DNA of 64,000 nt from JABDIP01 sp965212545 (lineage in GTDB: Bacteria > Pseudomonadota > Alphaproteobacteria > DSM-16000 > Inquilinaceae): contig CBDBVB010000021.1 in the NCBI GenBank assembly GCA_965212545.1, positions 1 to 64,000 of the forward strand, given 5' to 3'. The notes under the pieces are model-generated. The model worked only from the letters and a program-made list of their open reading frames with translations, had not been told where the DNA came from and made no database searches. Shown here one piece after another: positions 32,674 to 41,844 of this stretch; positions within the stretch are counted from its first letter, which is position 1, and every line of letters begins with the position of its first letter. The position numbers and the translations under genes are program-made.

Positions 32674-34977
32674 TCAGTCCACCAGCGCGGGAACCTTCTT
32701 GCCGGTTTTGTCCTTCGGCGGCAACGCTTTGAAAGTGAAGGTCAATTCGTCATCCTTGACGGCGACCTTGACGACGCCGCCCTTCGCCAGCTTGCCGAAC
32801 AGCAGCTCATTGGCCAGGGGCTTCTTGATATGCTCCTGGATCAGGCGCGACAGTGGCCGCGCACCGTAGAGCTTGTCGTAGCCCTTGCGGCCGAGCCAAT
32901 CCCGCGCCTGGTCGTTCAATTCGATCGAGACGCGACGGTCGGCGAGCTGGGTCTCCAGCTGAATGATGAACTTGTCGACGATCTGGGTCACGATCTCCGG
33001 CGTCAGATGGCTGAACCCGATGATCGCGTCGAGGCGGTTTCGGAACTCCGGGGTGAACAGCTTCTTGATCGCTTCGGCGTCCTCGCCGTCGCGGGTGTCC
33101 CGCTCGAAGCCGATGGCCGCCTTGGACAGCTCCGCCGCACCGGCATTGGTGGTCATGATCAGGACCACATTGCGGAAATCGATGGTCTTGCCGTTGTGGT
33201 CGGTCATCTTGCCGTAGTCCATGACCTGCAGCAGGATGTTGAAGACGTCCGGATGGGCCTTCTCGATCTCGTCCAGAAGCAGCACGCAATGCGGATGCTG
33301 GTCCACCGAGTCGGTCATCAACCCGCCCTGGTCGAATCCGACATACCCGGGCGGCGCGCCGATCAGCCGGCTGACCGAATGCCGCTCCATATATTCCGAC
33401 ATGTCGAACCGAATCAGCTCGATGCCCTGGATATGGGCCAGCTGGCGGGCAACTTCGGTCTTGCCGACGCCGGTCGGGCCGGAGAACAGGTAGTTGCCGA
33501 TCGGTTTGTCCGGATCGCGAAGCCCGGCGCGTGACAGCTTGATGGCGCTGGCCAGCGCCTGGATGGCGTTGTCCTGACCGAACACCAGCGTCTTGAGATC
33601 CCGTTCCAGGTTCTTCAGCGCAGTCTTGTCGTCTCGGCTGACGCTCTTGGCGGGAATCCGGGCGATTTTCGAGACGATGTCCTCGACGTCCTTCACCGTC
33701 ACGGTCTTCTTGCGCTTTGACGGGGGCAGCAGCATCTGGGCCGCGCCGACCTCGTCGATCACATCGATCGCCTTGTCGGGCAGCTTGCGGTCGCCGATGT
33801 ACTTGGCCGACAGCTCGACCGCGGTGCGGATGGCATCGTTGGTGTAGCGCACCCGGTGGTGCTTCTCGTAATAGGGCTTCAGCCCGCGCAGGATCTTGAC
33901 CGTGTCCTCGACCGACGGCTCGTTCACGTCGATCTTCTGGAACCGTCGCACCAGCGCCCGGTCCTTCTCGAAATAGTTCCGGTATTCCTTGTAGGTGGTC
34001 GACCCGATGCAGCGCAGCGTGCCGCTGGCCAGCGCCGGCTTCAACAGGTTCGACGCATCCATGGCGCCGCCGGAGGTGGCCCCGGCACCGATCACGGTGT
34101 GAATCTCGTCGATGAACAGGATCGCGCTGTCATGCTCCTCGATCTCGCTGATGACCGCCTTCAGCCGCTCTTCGAAGTCGCCGCGATACCGGGTTCCGGC
34201 GAGCAGCGCCCCCATGTCGAGGGCATAGATGGTCGCCTCCTCCAGCACCGCCGGCACGGTTCCTTCGACGATCTGCTTGGCGAGGCCCTCGGCGATCGCG
34301 GTCTTGCCAACGCCCGGGTCGCCGACATAGAGCGGGTTGTTCTTCGAGCGGCGGCACAGGATCTGGATGGTCCGCTCGATCTCGGTCTCGCGGCCGATCA
34401 CCGGATCGATGCGGCCTTTCTTGGCCTTTTCGTTCAGATCGACGCAATAGGCCTCCAGCGCCTCACTGCCCTTCTTGACGACCTTCTCGGCCGCGGCGTC
34501 CTCATCGGCGCCTGAAACCCGCTTGGGTTCGCTGCGCTGGGCGGTCTTGGCGATGCCGTGGCTGATGTAGTTGACCGCGTCGAACCGGGTCATGTCCTGC
34601 TCCTGCAGGTAATAGACCGCATGGCTCTCGCGCTCGGAGAACAGGGCGACCAGCACATTGGCGCCCGTCACCTCCTCGCGACCGGAGGATTGCACATGGA
34701 TGGCGGCGCGCTGCAACACCCGCTGGAAGCCGGCCGTGGGCTTGGAATCCTCGATCCGGCTGGTGATCAGATTGGCGAGCTCATTGTCGAGATAGGCCGT
34801 CAGCTCGGTCCGGATCTTCTCGATGTCGACACCGCAAGCCCGCATCACCGCCACCGCGTCCTGGTCCTCGGTCAGGGCCAGCAACAGGTGCTCCAGAGTT
34901 GCGTATTCGTGACGCCGCTCATTGGCGTAGGCGAGGGCTCTGTGAAGAGTTTGCTCGAGGGTGCGTGAGAGCATCAA
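32674..34977 (-). CDS. clpA: ATP-dependent Clp protease ATP-binding subunit ClpA
   Basis: 767 residues. The N-terminal ClpS-binding domain (LEQTLHRALAYANERRHEYA) is followed by two AAA+ modules with Walker A GDPGVGKT and GPTGVGKT, and Walker B LFIDEIHTVIGAG and LLLDEIEKAHPDV. The length and lack of a long middle coiled coil separate it from ClpB. It unfolds N-degron and other substrates for ClpP. clpS lies 42 bp upstream on the same strand, the standard clpS-clpA operon; clpP is not in the window. Confidence 0.97.
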   Translation of the reverse strand: MMLSRTLEQTLHRALAYANERRHEYATLEHLLLALTEDQDAVAVMRACGVDIEKIRTELTAYLDNELANLITSRIEDSKPTAGFQRVLQRAAIHVQSSGREEVTGANVLVALFSERESHAVYYLQEQDMTRFDAVNYISHGIAKTAQRSEPKRVSGADEDAAAEKVVKKGSEALEAYCVDLNEKAKKGRIDPVIGRETEIERTIQILCRRSKNNPLYVGDPGVGKTAIAEGLAKQIVEGTVPAVLEEATIYALDMGALLAGTRYRGDFEERLKAVISEIEEHDSAILFIDEIHTVIGAGATSGGAMDASNLLKPALASGTLRCIGSTTYKEYRNYFEKDRALVRRFQKIDVNEPSVEDTVKILRGLKPYYEKHHRVRYTNDAIRTAVELSAKYIGDRKLPDKAIDVIDEVGAAQMLLPPSKRKKTVTVKDVEDIVSKIARIPAKSVSRDDKTALKNLERDLKTLVFGQDNAIQALASAIKLSRAGLRDPDKPIGNYLFSGPTGVGKTEVARQLAHIQGIELIRFDMSEYMERHSVSRLIGAPPGYVGFDQGGLMTDSVDQHPHCVLLLDEIEKAHPDVFNILLQVMDYGKMTDHNGKTIDFRNVVLIMTTNAGAAELSKAAIGFERDTRDGEDAEAIKKLFTPEFRNRLDAIIGFSHLTPEIVTQIVDKFIIQLETQLADRRVSIELNDQARDWLGRKGYDKLYGARPLSRLIQEHIKKPLANELLFGKLAKGGVVKVAVKDDELTFTFKALPPKDKTGKKVPALVD

Positions 34978-35019
34978 TGAGTCCTTGTCATCGACCGTGC
35001 GTTTGCATCGATCCGGGGG

Positions 35020-35346
35020 TCAGGCCTTCTCAAGTATGCACTGCAGTGGATGCTGGTTGCGCCGGGCGAAATCCATCACCTGGGTCACCTTGGTCTCGGC
35101 GATCTCATATGAGAATACACCACAAATGCCGACGCCGCGCCGATGAACATGCAACATGATCGTCGTCGCCTCTTCCCGGCTCTTGCTGAAGAACCGCTCC
35201 AGAACGTGCACCACGAACTCCATCGGGGTATAGTCGTCGTTCAGCATCAACACCTTGTACATGGCGGGTTTTTTGGTCTTCGGCCGGGTCTGGACAACGA
35301 CCCCGGTCCCGCCATCTCCGCCATCTTGCTTGTCAACATCACTCAT
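35020..35346 (-). CDS. clpS: ATP-dependent Clp protease adaptor ClpS
   Basis: 108 residues with the N-degron pocket motif VLMLNDDYTPMEFVVHVLERFF, the HRRGVGICGVFSYEIAE block and a final EKA. The N-terminal 25 residues are flexible. It delivers proteins with Leu, Phe, Tyr or Trp at the N-terminus to ClpA. aat (13817-14452), which creates such ends, is in the same window. Confidence 0.97.
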   Translation of the reverse strand: MSDVDKQDGGDGGTGVVVQTRPKTKKPAMYKVLMLNDDYTPMEFVVHVLERFFSKSREEATTIMLHVHRRGVGICGVFSYEIAETKVTQVMDFARRNQHPLQCILEKA

Positions 35347-35484
35347 CGCTATTCGCTACTTACGAAGCTCGGTTTCGCCGCAGCGTGCGGGCGATGATCA
35401 ATAATATGAGATCGGACCTTAAGGAAGGAAGACCCGATCGGGCCACAAACAAGGTTGGCACGGTGAATTTGGCCCTTTGAGGGC

Positions 35485-35520
35485 AAAAAAAGGGCCCGGC
35501 AGCAGCGCTGCCGGGCCCTT
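35485..35520 (-). terminator. Rho-independent terminator of the phasin gene
   Basis: On the minus strand a 14-bp stem AAGGGCCCGGCAGC / GCTGCCGGGCCCTT (35507-35520 and 35490-35503) with a 3-nt loop is followed by a T7 run (plus-strand A-run 35485-35491). It starts 33 bp after the phasin stop and separates it from clpS. Confidence 0.88.
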
Positions 35521-35553
35521 CTCGGAACCTCTATCGAAAGAGGGTCTGCGGCG

Positions 35554-36102
35554 TTACGCCGCCAGCGGCTTGGAGAACTTCTCCACCGTCGCATTGACCC
35601 GGGCGTTGATCGGCGCCATCGCGTCATTGGTCACTTTCACACCCATCTCCGAGAGCTTCGAGCCCTCGGCGACAAACGAGTCGAAGGTCGATTTGGCATA
35701 GCTGCTCTGGATGTTGACGAGGTCCTGCGGCGACTTGACAGACATCATCGCCTGCATGACGGCGACGTTGGTGTCGACCGCGCCCTTGGCAACAAAGGCG
35801 AACCAGGCGGCGCCCAGATCCTGCCAGCCCTTGGTGGCGATATTGCCGGCGGTGACGACCGCCTCGATGTTGTCCTTGCCGAAAGCGGCGACGTCGTCAA
35901 ATCCCTTGAACATGGTGCCACCCGCCTTCTCAAACTGGTCCTGGGTCATGGCAAAAGCCGTCTGGAGATTGGCACGGTGAACTTCTGGACGACGTCCTGG
36001 CCGGCCTTGACGGCAGTCTCGACGGTCGTCCGCGTGGCAGCGAGGGTGTCCTCGACTACGTTGGCGGCCCCGGCCGCCTTGGTCCTTTTTCGCTGTGGTC
36101 AT
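35554..36102 (-). CDS. Phasin family protein (N-terminal segment out of frame)
   Basis: From residue 47 the protein is a clear phasin: TAFAMTQDQFEKAGGTMFKGF, KDNIEAVVTAGNIATKGWQDLGAAWFAFV, SPQDLVNIQSSYAKSTFDSFV. Phasins coat polyhydroxyalkanoate granules. The ATG at 36102 has a good AGGAG. After MTTAKK, however, the next 35 residues are Arg-rich nonsense, while the adjacent frame reads AAGAANVVEDTLAATRTTVE, a normal phasin N-terminus. An extra base near AAAAAGG and a compensating indel near 35970 explain this. The frame as given stays open at 182 residues. Dyads like PhaR sites lie upstream. Confidence 0.85.
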   Translation of the reverse strand: MTTAKKDQGGRGRQRSRGHPRCHADDRRDCRQGRPGRRPEVHRANLQTAFAMTQDQFEKAGGTMFKGFDDVAAFGKDNIEAVVTAGNIATKGWQDLGAAWFAFVAKGAVDTNVAVMQAMMSVKSPQDLVNIQSSYAKSTFDSFVAEGSKLSEMGVKVTNDAMAPINARVNATVEKFSKPLAA

Positions 36103-36185
36103 CGTAAGTTGCTCCTGGAGGCAGTAGGTTTCCGCCCGATTCCTGGCGATTCATCGCGCGCCGTGTGGCCGCGTCAATTCCCGTT

Positions 36186-36200
36186 TGCTGCACTGCAGCA
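36186..36200. promoter_or_regulatory. PhaR-like operator 1 upstream of the phasin gene
   Basis: TGCTGCACTGCAGCA is a perfect 15-bp palindrome about the central C and contains CTGC-N3-GCAG, the pattern I recall for PhaR, the PHA-sensing repressor of phasin genes. It is 84 bp upstream of the phasin start. Confidence 0.6.
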
Positions 36201-36243
36201 CAGCTTTTTATATTGGTGGCACAAGGTCAGTGTCAACGCTTTT

Positions 36244-36258
36244 TTGTGCGGTGCACAA
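36244..36258. promoter_or_regulatory. PhaR-like operator 2 upstream of the phasin gene
   Basis: TTGTGC-GGT-GCACAA is a perfect 6-bp dyad with a 3-bp spacer, 43 bp beyond operator 1 (end to start), in an AT-rich stretch. Two TGC/GCA dyads in one promoter suggest a shared regulator. It could also serve the divergent gene at 36395. Confidence 0.45.
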
Positions 36259-36394
36259 TAAAAATTCTAAGCCAGAATATGGCCCGATCTGGACCGGCTG
36301 TCGTGTGTCTGCGGCGATTGTTGCAGCAACTCCGGCACCGTGACACCATGCCGCCCCATCCCGTGTTGAATCACGTCGTAACGAGCGCAACCTA

Positions 36395-37159
36395 ATGACC
36401 TATTGCCTGGGAATTCGCACCAGCGAGGGGCTCATCGCGTTGGCCGATGGCCGGGTGACCAGCGGCAGCCAGATGGCGGTCGCGCGCAAGGTCACGATGA
36501 TGGGGACCGAGCCGCACCGGTTCTTCCTCATGACATCCGGGCTGCGCAGCGTGCGCGACAAGGCGGTCGCCTATCTGCGCCGAGAGATCGGGCTTCAGAC
36601 CTCAAAGAACTTCGGCTCGATGCTCGACGCCGTGACGGCGTTCGCCAACTGCCTGAGGGCGGTCGCCAACGAGGACCGCGAGGCACTGGCGGAATCGGAA
36701 CTGTCATTCAACCTGCACGCCATCATAGGCGGCCAGTTGGAGGGCGACCCGGAACCGGTCATGTATCTGATCTATCCTGAGGGCAACTGGATCGAGGTCG
36801 ACAAGCGGACCCCGTATCTGTCGATCGGCGCCACCGCCTATGGCAAGCCGATCCTGGATCGCGCCTTGAGCTACGACACCGCAATGCGGCACGCCCTGAA
36901 GCTGGCCTATCTGTCCTTCGATTCGACCCGGTTCAGTTCAACCGATGTCGGCTTTCCCATCGACCTGATCACATATTCCGCTGCCGATCGCCACTGGCGC
37001 GAACAGCAATTCGACTATGAGGATCTCGTCGAGCAGAGGCAGTGGTGGAACCACAACATCACCGAGCTGGCGGAACGCATGCCGGACGGCCCGTGGATGG
37101 CCGACCTGCTGCCCGGCGACGGCCACCATCTGACCGTGGTGAAGGACGACGGCGGCTAA
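36395..37159 (+). CDS. Anbu-type proteasome-like peptidase
   Basis: 254 residues. The protein starts MTYCLGIRTSEGLIALADGR; after Met removal Thr is residue 1 and Asp is residue 17, as in proteasome-type Ntn hydrolases, with a Lys at about 31 (VARKVTMMG) near the expected active-site lysine. The body (ANEDREALAESELSFNLHAI, PYLSIGATAYGKPILDRAL, DVGFPIDLITY) matches the bacterial Anbu (COG3484) group. Anbu forms an open helical ring; its substrates are unknown. In many genomes it sits with transglutaminase, alpha-E and ATP-grasp genes; none are here. Confidence 0.88.
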   Translation: MTYCLGIRTSEGLIALADGRVTSGSQMAVARKVTMMGTEPHRFFLMTSGLRSVRDKAVAYLRREIGLQTSKNFGSMLDAVTAFANCLRAVANEDREALAESELSFNLHAIIGGQLEGDPEPVMYLIYPEGNWIEVDKRTPYLSIGATAYGKPILDRALSYDTAMRHALKLAYLSFDSTRFSSTDVGFPIDLITYSAADRHWREQQFDYEDLVEQRQWWNHNITELAERMPDGPWMADLLPGDGHHLTVVKDDGG

Positions 37160-37181
37160 TACCAGGGCCGGCGCCGGACGA

Positions 37182-37949
37182 TCAGTTCACGGTCCTTGTT
37201 CCGACCAGCCCGTCCTCACCGACTTCGACCCAGATGCAGCGGGCGTTGTTCGCATTGGATCCCTGGCCCCGCGGGCATCGGTTCATTCCACGCGCCCGGC
37301 CAGCAGGCTGTGGAAGGATCGGAAACCGCACGCCGGTGCGGTCATGGTGTTCCAGGAACGCTGCGAACTGGATCCGCTCGAACCGGTCCGACGGATGCAG
37401 GAAGGCCGTCAGGAAGAACCGTCCATCACGGCAGCCGCTGACGATCCAGTAAAAGCCGCGAGAGGCGAGACGCAATCCGACCGGCGGCGGATCGAAGACG
37501 CCGCTGGCCTGCATCAAGGCTTCCAGTTCGGCGAACTCCTCCGCACTCAGGACCGACCGGCCCTGGACCGGTGCGCCGATTTGCCTGAAACCTATCGGCC
37601 TGCCGGATTCGAACACGACGCCCCGATCGACCATCTGCTCGACCACCGCGCCCTCGCGAACGTCCAAGATGTCGTAGGTGCGCGCATGACGCGTGCGATC
37701 GGCGTTAAGTATAAAGCGATAGCGGTCCGGCGCCCTGTCTAAGCACTGGGCGCGGATATCGTCGCCGCTGAGATAGCTGATCCAGGTCAGTTGCCGGCTG
37801 ATCACATTCCCGCTCGGACCCTGATAAGCGCAGCCGGCAATCACCGGGATGAGCAGCAGTGCCAGCCATGCCGACGCACGATCCCGGACCCCGAAAACGA
37901 ATACGAACACGGAAATGCCTCCCAGTCGGCCTCGAAATTCGGTTCGCAT
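37182..37949 (-). CDS. Putative lipoprotein, function unknown
   Basis: About 255 residues from the ATG at 37949; a start further upstream (38030) is possible. A hydrophobic segment ends in a lipobox (LLIPVIAGC) followed by AYQGPSGN, so it should be lipid-modified. The remainder contains YRFILNADRTRHARTYDILD, SAEEFAELEALMQASGVF, and FYWIVSGCRDGRFFLTAFLH; four Cys are present in the mature part. I do not recognise a family. It is convergent with the Anbu gene and divergent from the carboxypeptidase gene. Confidence 0.65.
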   Translation of the reverse strand: MRTEFRGRLGGISVFVFVFGVRDRASAWLALLLIPVIAGCAYQGPSGNVISRQLTWISYLSGDDIRAQCLDRAPDRYRFILNADRTRHARTYDILDVREGAVVEQMVDRGVVFESGRPIGFRQIGAPVQGRSVLSAEEFAELEALMQASGVFDPPPVGLRLASRGFYWIVSGCRDGRFFLTAFLHPSDRFERIQFAAFLEHHDRTGVRFPILPQPAGRARGMNRCPRGQGSNANNARCIWVEVGEDGLVGTRTVN

Positions 37950-38113
37950 TCTAAGGTTGACCCTGCCCAGTATTGCCCAGATTTGGCGGATTGCCTCGCC
38001 AATTGCGAACATTAACCTTTTGTTGACCAATTTTAACTGGCCTTTGATGTGTTTTTTGGCGATTAATCTAGAATCTCATCAACGCGCCCAAAGCCGCTGA
38101 CCTGGAATGTGAC

Positions 38114-39517
38114 ATGGACCTCGGGATCTCCACAGCACCTGTAAGTCGGATCCAGCCGCACTGGCACTTGCTGCGCCGAATTCCGCTCTTGCTGATTGCT
38201 GTGAGTGCGGCCGGGCTGCTCCTGTTCAGTGGCGGGTCGATGGCCAACTCCCGGTATGCCGCCATCGTAATCGATGCGGTCTCCGGCGAGGTCTTGCATG
38301 AGGAACGCGCCGGTCGGCAGCTCTATCCCGCGTCGCTGACCAAGATGATGACGCTGTTCATGACCTTCAAGGCGCTTGAAGAGGGGTCCCTCAGCCTCGA
38401 CCAGCGCATTCCGATCACGCGCAACGCGGCCGGCCAGGCGCCGTCACGACTGGGGCTGGCCCCGGGTTCGACGATCCGCGTCGAGGATGCGATCTACTCT
38501 CTGGTGACGAAGTCCGCGAACGATATCGCCACGGCGATGGCCGAAGCGATTGCCAACAGCGAATTCCAGTTCGCTCAGCGCATGACCCGCGAGGCCCGCA
38601 ATCTGGGGATGAGCAGCACGACCTTCCAGAATGCATCCGGCCTGCCGAACCGCCGGCAGGTATCGACGGCGCGTGACATGGCGCTGCTGTCCCAGGCGCT
38701 GATCCGCAGGTTCCCGCAGTATTATCACTATTTCAGCGCCGAACGCTGGAGGTTCAACGGCCGCACCTACCGCAATCACAACGAACTGATGCGCACCTAT
38801 GAGGGCATGGACGGGCTGAAGACCGGCTACATCCGGGCGGCCGGGTACAACCTTGCCGCCTCTGCGGTGCGCGGCCGGCTTCGGCTGATTGTGGTGTTGT
38901 TCGGCGGGACCACCTCACAGCGGCGTAATGCCGCAGTCGCGCGCCTGCTCGATGAGGCGTTCGCCTCAAGGCGCGGCCGATACCTGATCGCACAGGGCAG
39001 CGCACCGTTCTATCCGCCATTGCCGCCACACCGGCCGTCGCAGCCGGGTTCAGAGACCGTGGTTGCGGCCTCGCTTTCGGGTGCCGCCACCCGGCCCCCG
39101 CCCAGGCCTCCGACGACCGGTTCCTCGGAGATCGTGACGGTGCAGCAGACCAATGCGGTCAGGGCGTCCTCCGTGCCGCTGCCACCAGCGCTCAGCGACC
39201 GGCTGCAGATCGCGGGCGCGACGATTCGTACCGATCAGGGCAGTCGGCCCGGACTACCGTCCAAAGTCTGGGGCATTCAAGTCGGCGCGTTCTTCGATGC
39301 CGCCACGAGCCAGCGGGCGATCGACTCTGCGAAGAACCGGGTGCCGGACCTCCTGGTGTCGGCGCCGCGCATTGTCATGCCGGTCGAGACATCGCGTGGC
39401 CGCATGTTCCGGGCTCGCATCATGGGGCTTGACGAGGAAGACGCGCTGGCGGCCTGCAATCGCCTTCAAGCGGCCGGCAACGATTGCCTGCCACTCTCGC
39501 CCGACGCCGATTTCTGA
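38114..39517 (+). CDS. D-alanyl-D-alanine carboxypeptidase with C-terminal SPOR domain
   Basis: 467 residues. An N-terminal signal/anchor (LLRRIPLLLIAVSAAGLLLF) is followed by the S11 peptidase domain with all three motifs: SLTK (nucleophile Ser), SAN and KTG. A Pro-rich linker (about residues 300-385) leads to a SPOR domain starting WGIQVGAFFDAATSQ, which binds denuded glycan at septa. It trims the terminal D-Ala of muropeptides. The SPOR fusion is common in alphaproteobacteria. Confidence 0.94.
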   Translation: MDLGISTAPVSRIQPHWHLLRRIPLLLIAVSAAGLLLFSGGSMANSRYAAIVIDAVSGEVLHEERAGRQLYPASLTKMMTLFMTFKALEEGSLSLDQRIPITRNAAGQAPSRLGLAPGSTIRVEDAIYSLVTKSANDIATAMAEAIANSEFQFAQRMTREARNLGMSSTTFQNASGLPNRRQVSTARDMALLSQALIRRFPQYYHYFSAERWRFNGRTYRNHNELMRTYEGMDGLKTGYIRAAGYNLAASAVRGRLRLIVVLFGGTTSQRRNAAVARLLDEAFASRRGRYLIAQGSAPFYPPLPPHRPSQPGSETVVAASLSGAATRPPPRPPTTGSSEIVTVQQTNAVRASSVPLPPALSDRLQIAGATIRTDQGSRPGLPSKVWGIQVGAFFDAATSQRAIDSAKNRVPDLLVSAPRIVMPVETSRGRMFRARIMGLDEEDALAACNRLQAAGNDCLPLSPDADF

Positions 39518-39547
39518 CGCATCCGGCGCCCGGCCGACGGCCCCTGG

Positions 39548-40279
39548 CTAGTCTAGTCGATCCGCCAGCACCGCCCCGCGCGACGCCATGAAGTACAGGC
39601 CCAGGTGGTGGGTCAGATCCTGCGGGTGGGACGCCGTTTCCGGCAGTCCCAATTGCTCGGCCGCCGCCCTCGGAAGGTCGTAGGTCGAGCAGCCAGGCTC
39701 ATAGACCACGATGTCCTCAAGCGTCGGCATCAGGCCGTGGTTGCGCGCCGACAGCAGGGTCAGCACGAAATCCATGACGCAGATGTCGGTGCAGATACCG
39801 ACTACCAGCACCGATTTCAGCGCATGGCTGTTGATCCAATCGACCAGCCGGTTTCCGCCGCCCTCGATCGCTCCGACGAAGCCGTTGATGCAGTCCTTGC
39901 GGATCAGCGTCGCGGCGGCCTCTGTTTCCAGCCATTGCAGCGCGGGGACAAACTGCTCCTCTCCGGTGCCGGCTTCGCAATGCGGCGGATAGGGCGGCTC
40001 GGGCTTGCCCGGTTCATGGGTGTCCAGAAAGGCCAGGATCGGCCAGCCGGCAGACTGGAAGCGCCGGCCTAAGGCGACGGTCTCCTCGACCATCCGGGAG
40101 ACCTGCGTACTCGGGGTCGGCGGCGCCAGATTGCCTGCGCCGACAGTGGCAAAGCCGTTGACCTCGTCGACGACCACCAGGCCGGTCGGCTGGGCAGTCG
40201 GGTCGAATCGCATCAGGCTGGTCGGCAAGGCCTGCGCGACCGCCGCCAGAAGGTCTTCGGTCAGGTGTTGGTCGGGCAT
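39548..40279 (-). CDS. Cysteine hydrolase, isochorismatase/nicotinamidase family
   Basis: 243 residues. The catalytic triad is visible: Asp in VVVDEVNGF, Lys in LIRKDCINGF, and Cys in VVGICTDICVMDF. The metal-ligand-like DTHEPGKPEPPYPPHCEAGTGEE resembles nicotinamidases, so nicotinamide is a plausible substrate. It sits downstream of the phosphohexomutase gene on the same strand, with no evident pathway link. Confidence 0.87.
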   Translation of the reverse strand: MPDQHLTEDLLAAVAQALPTSLMRFDPTAQPTGLVVVDEVNGFATVGAGNLAPPTPSTQVSRMVEETVALGRRFQSAGWPILAFLDTHEPGKPEPPYPPHCEAGTGEEQFVPALQWLETEAAATLIRKDCINGFVGAIEGGGNRLVDWINSHALKSVLVVGICTDICVMDFVLTLLSARNHGLMPTLEDIVVYEPGCSTYDLPRAAAEQLGLPETASHPQDLTHHLGLYFMASRGAVLADRLD

Positions 40280-40388
40280 TGCGAAGTCTCCAAGATTCCG
40301 GCGGTCAGGCTGCCGGTGTCCGGACGACCGTCGATACCGTATCCGTCAGATGGGCAGCCCGCCGCAAAACCGCAAACGACGGCCGGTG

Positions 40389-41803
40389 CTAATGGGCGCC
40401 GCCGGCGAAACTCGGGCCCTCCAGGCCGGACTGCTCGAGCTGTCCGACTAGCTGTTCCTTCAGCCGTTCAAGCCCGGTGTCGCTTTGGCTCTCGGCCCGG
40501 GCGACAAGCACATCCTGGGTGTTGGAGGCACGCAGCAGCCACCAGCCATCCGGCGTCTGGATGCGGACCCCGTCGATATCGTTGACCTTGATCTCGGGGT
40601 TGTCGCTGCTTGCCGCCTTCATCCGAGCGAGCACCTCGTCGACCACGGCGAATTTCCGGGTCTCGTCGACCTGGAAGCGAACTTCCGGCGTGTTGATGAC
40701 CGAGGGAAGGCGATCGCGCAGCGCCGAGAGCGGCTCGCTGGAACGGCTGACCAGCCCGACCAGCCGGATGCCGCAATAGGGAGCGTCGTCGAAACCGTAG
40801 TACCGGTCGGCGAAAAAGATATGGCCCGACATCTCGCCAGCCAGCGGCGATCCGGTTTCCGCCATCTTGGCCTTGAGCAGGGAATGTCCGGTCTTCCACA
40901 TCAGGGGCACGCCGCCGAGCCGGGCGATCTCGTCATACAGGGTCTGGCTGGCCTTGACGTCGGCGATGATGGTGGCGCCCGGGTGATCCTTCAGAACATC
41001 GGCGGAATAGATCGCCAGCAGCTGGTCGCCCCAGACGATGCCGCCCGCCTCGTCGACCGCGCCGATCCGATCGCCGTCGCCGTCGAAGGCGATGCCGAGG
41101 TCGCAGCCATTCTCGACCACCGCCTTGCGCAGATCGACCAGGTTCTCCGGGATCGTCGGGTCCGGATGATGATTGGGAAATTGCCGTCGATGTCATCGAA
41201 CAGCAGGATGTGCTTGCCCGGCAGGCGCTCGGTCATGCGCCGCAACACGATTGCGCCGCGGAGCCGTTGCCGGCATCCCAGGCGACTGTCAGTTCGCGGG
41301 TGCCGTCGTAGTCGGCGACGATCCTGTCGATATAGGCATCTTCGACTGCCACGTCCTGAGCCTTGCCGTCGCCGCTGACGAAATCGCCGGCGGCGGCGAC
41401 CCGGCCGATCTCCAGTATCTGCTCGCCATAGACCGGCCCGGACGACGTCTGCATCTTGATGCCGTTATAATCCGGCGGGTTGTGCGACCCGGTGATCATG
41501 ACGCCGGCATCGGCATTCAGGTGCTTGCACGCGAAGTAAAGCATCGAGCGTCGGGCCGAGGCCGATCCTGTTGACCGTGAGCCCGGTCGAGGCCAGCCCT
41601 TCGACCATCGCGTCGGCAAAGCCCGGTGAGCTGAACCGGCCGTCATAGCCAACACAGGCCGATGAACCGCCGCCGCGCACGACGATCGTGCCGAAAGCCC
41701 GGCCGACGGCACGGGCATCGGCCTCGTGAAGAGTCTTGCCGACGATGCCCCGGATGTCATATTCGCGAAGGACGGTCGGGTCGAATGAATGGGCGTCGCT
41801 CAT
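40389..41803 (-). pseudogene. Phosphomannomutase/phosphoglucomutase, frame-disrupted
   Basis: Fragments in three frames join into an about 470-residue alpha-D-phosphohexomutase: start MSDAHSFDPTVLREYDIRG at 41803, phosphoserine loop ITGSHNPPDYNG, metal loop AFDGDGDRIGAVDE, sugar loop GEMSGHIFFADRYYG, and phosphate site RASNTQDVLVARAE. Breaks lie near 41546 (one extra base), 41262 and 41168 (each a missing base by my reading). The enzyme interconverts hexose 1- and 6-phosphates and feeds the neighbouring ugd and galU steps. All key residues survive across the frames, which favours sequence error over decay. Confidence 0.88.
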
Positions 41804-41844
41804 GTCGTATGTCTTCCTGCTGCGGCTGCCGGTTGGCGTCCGGT

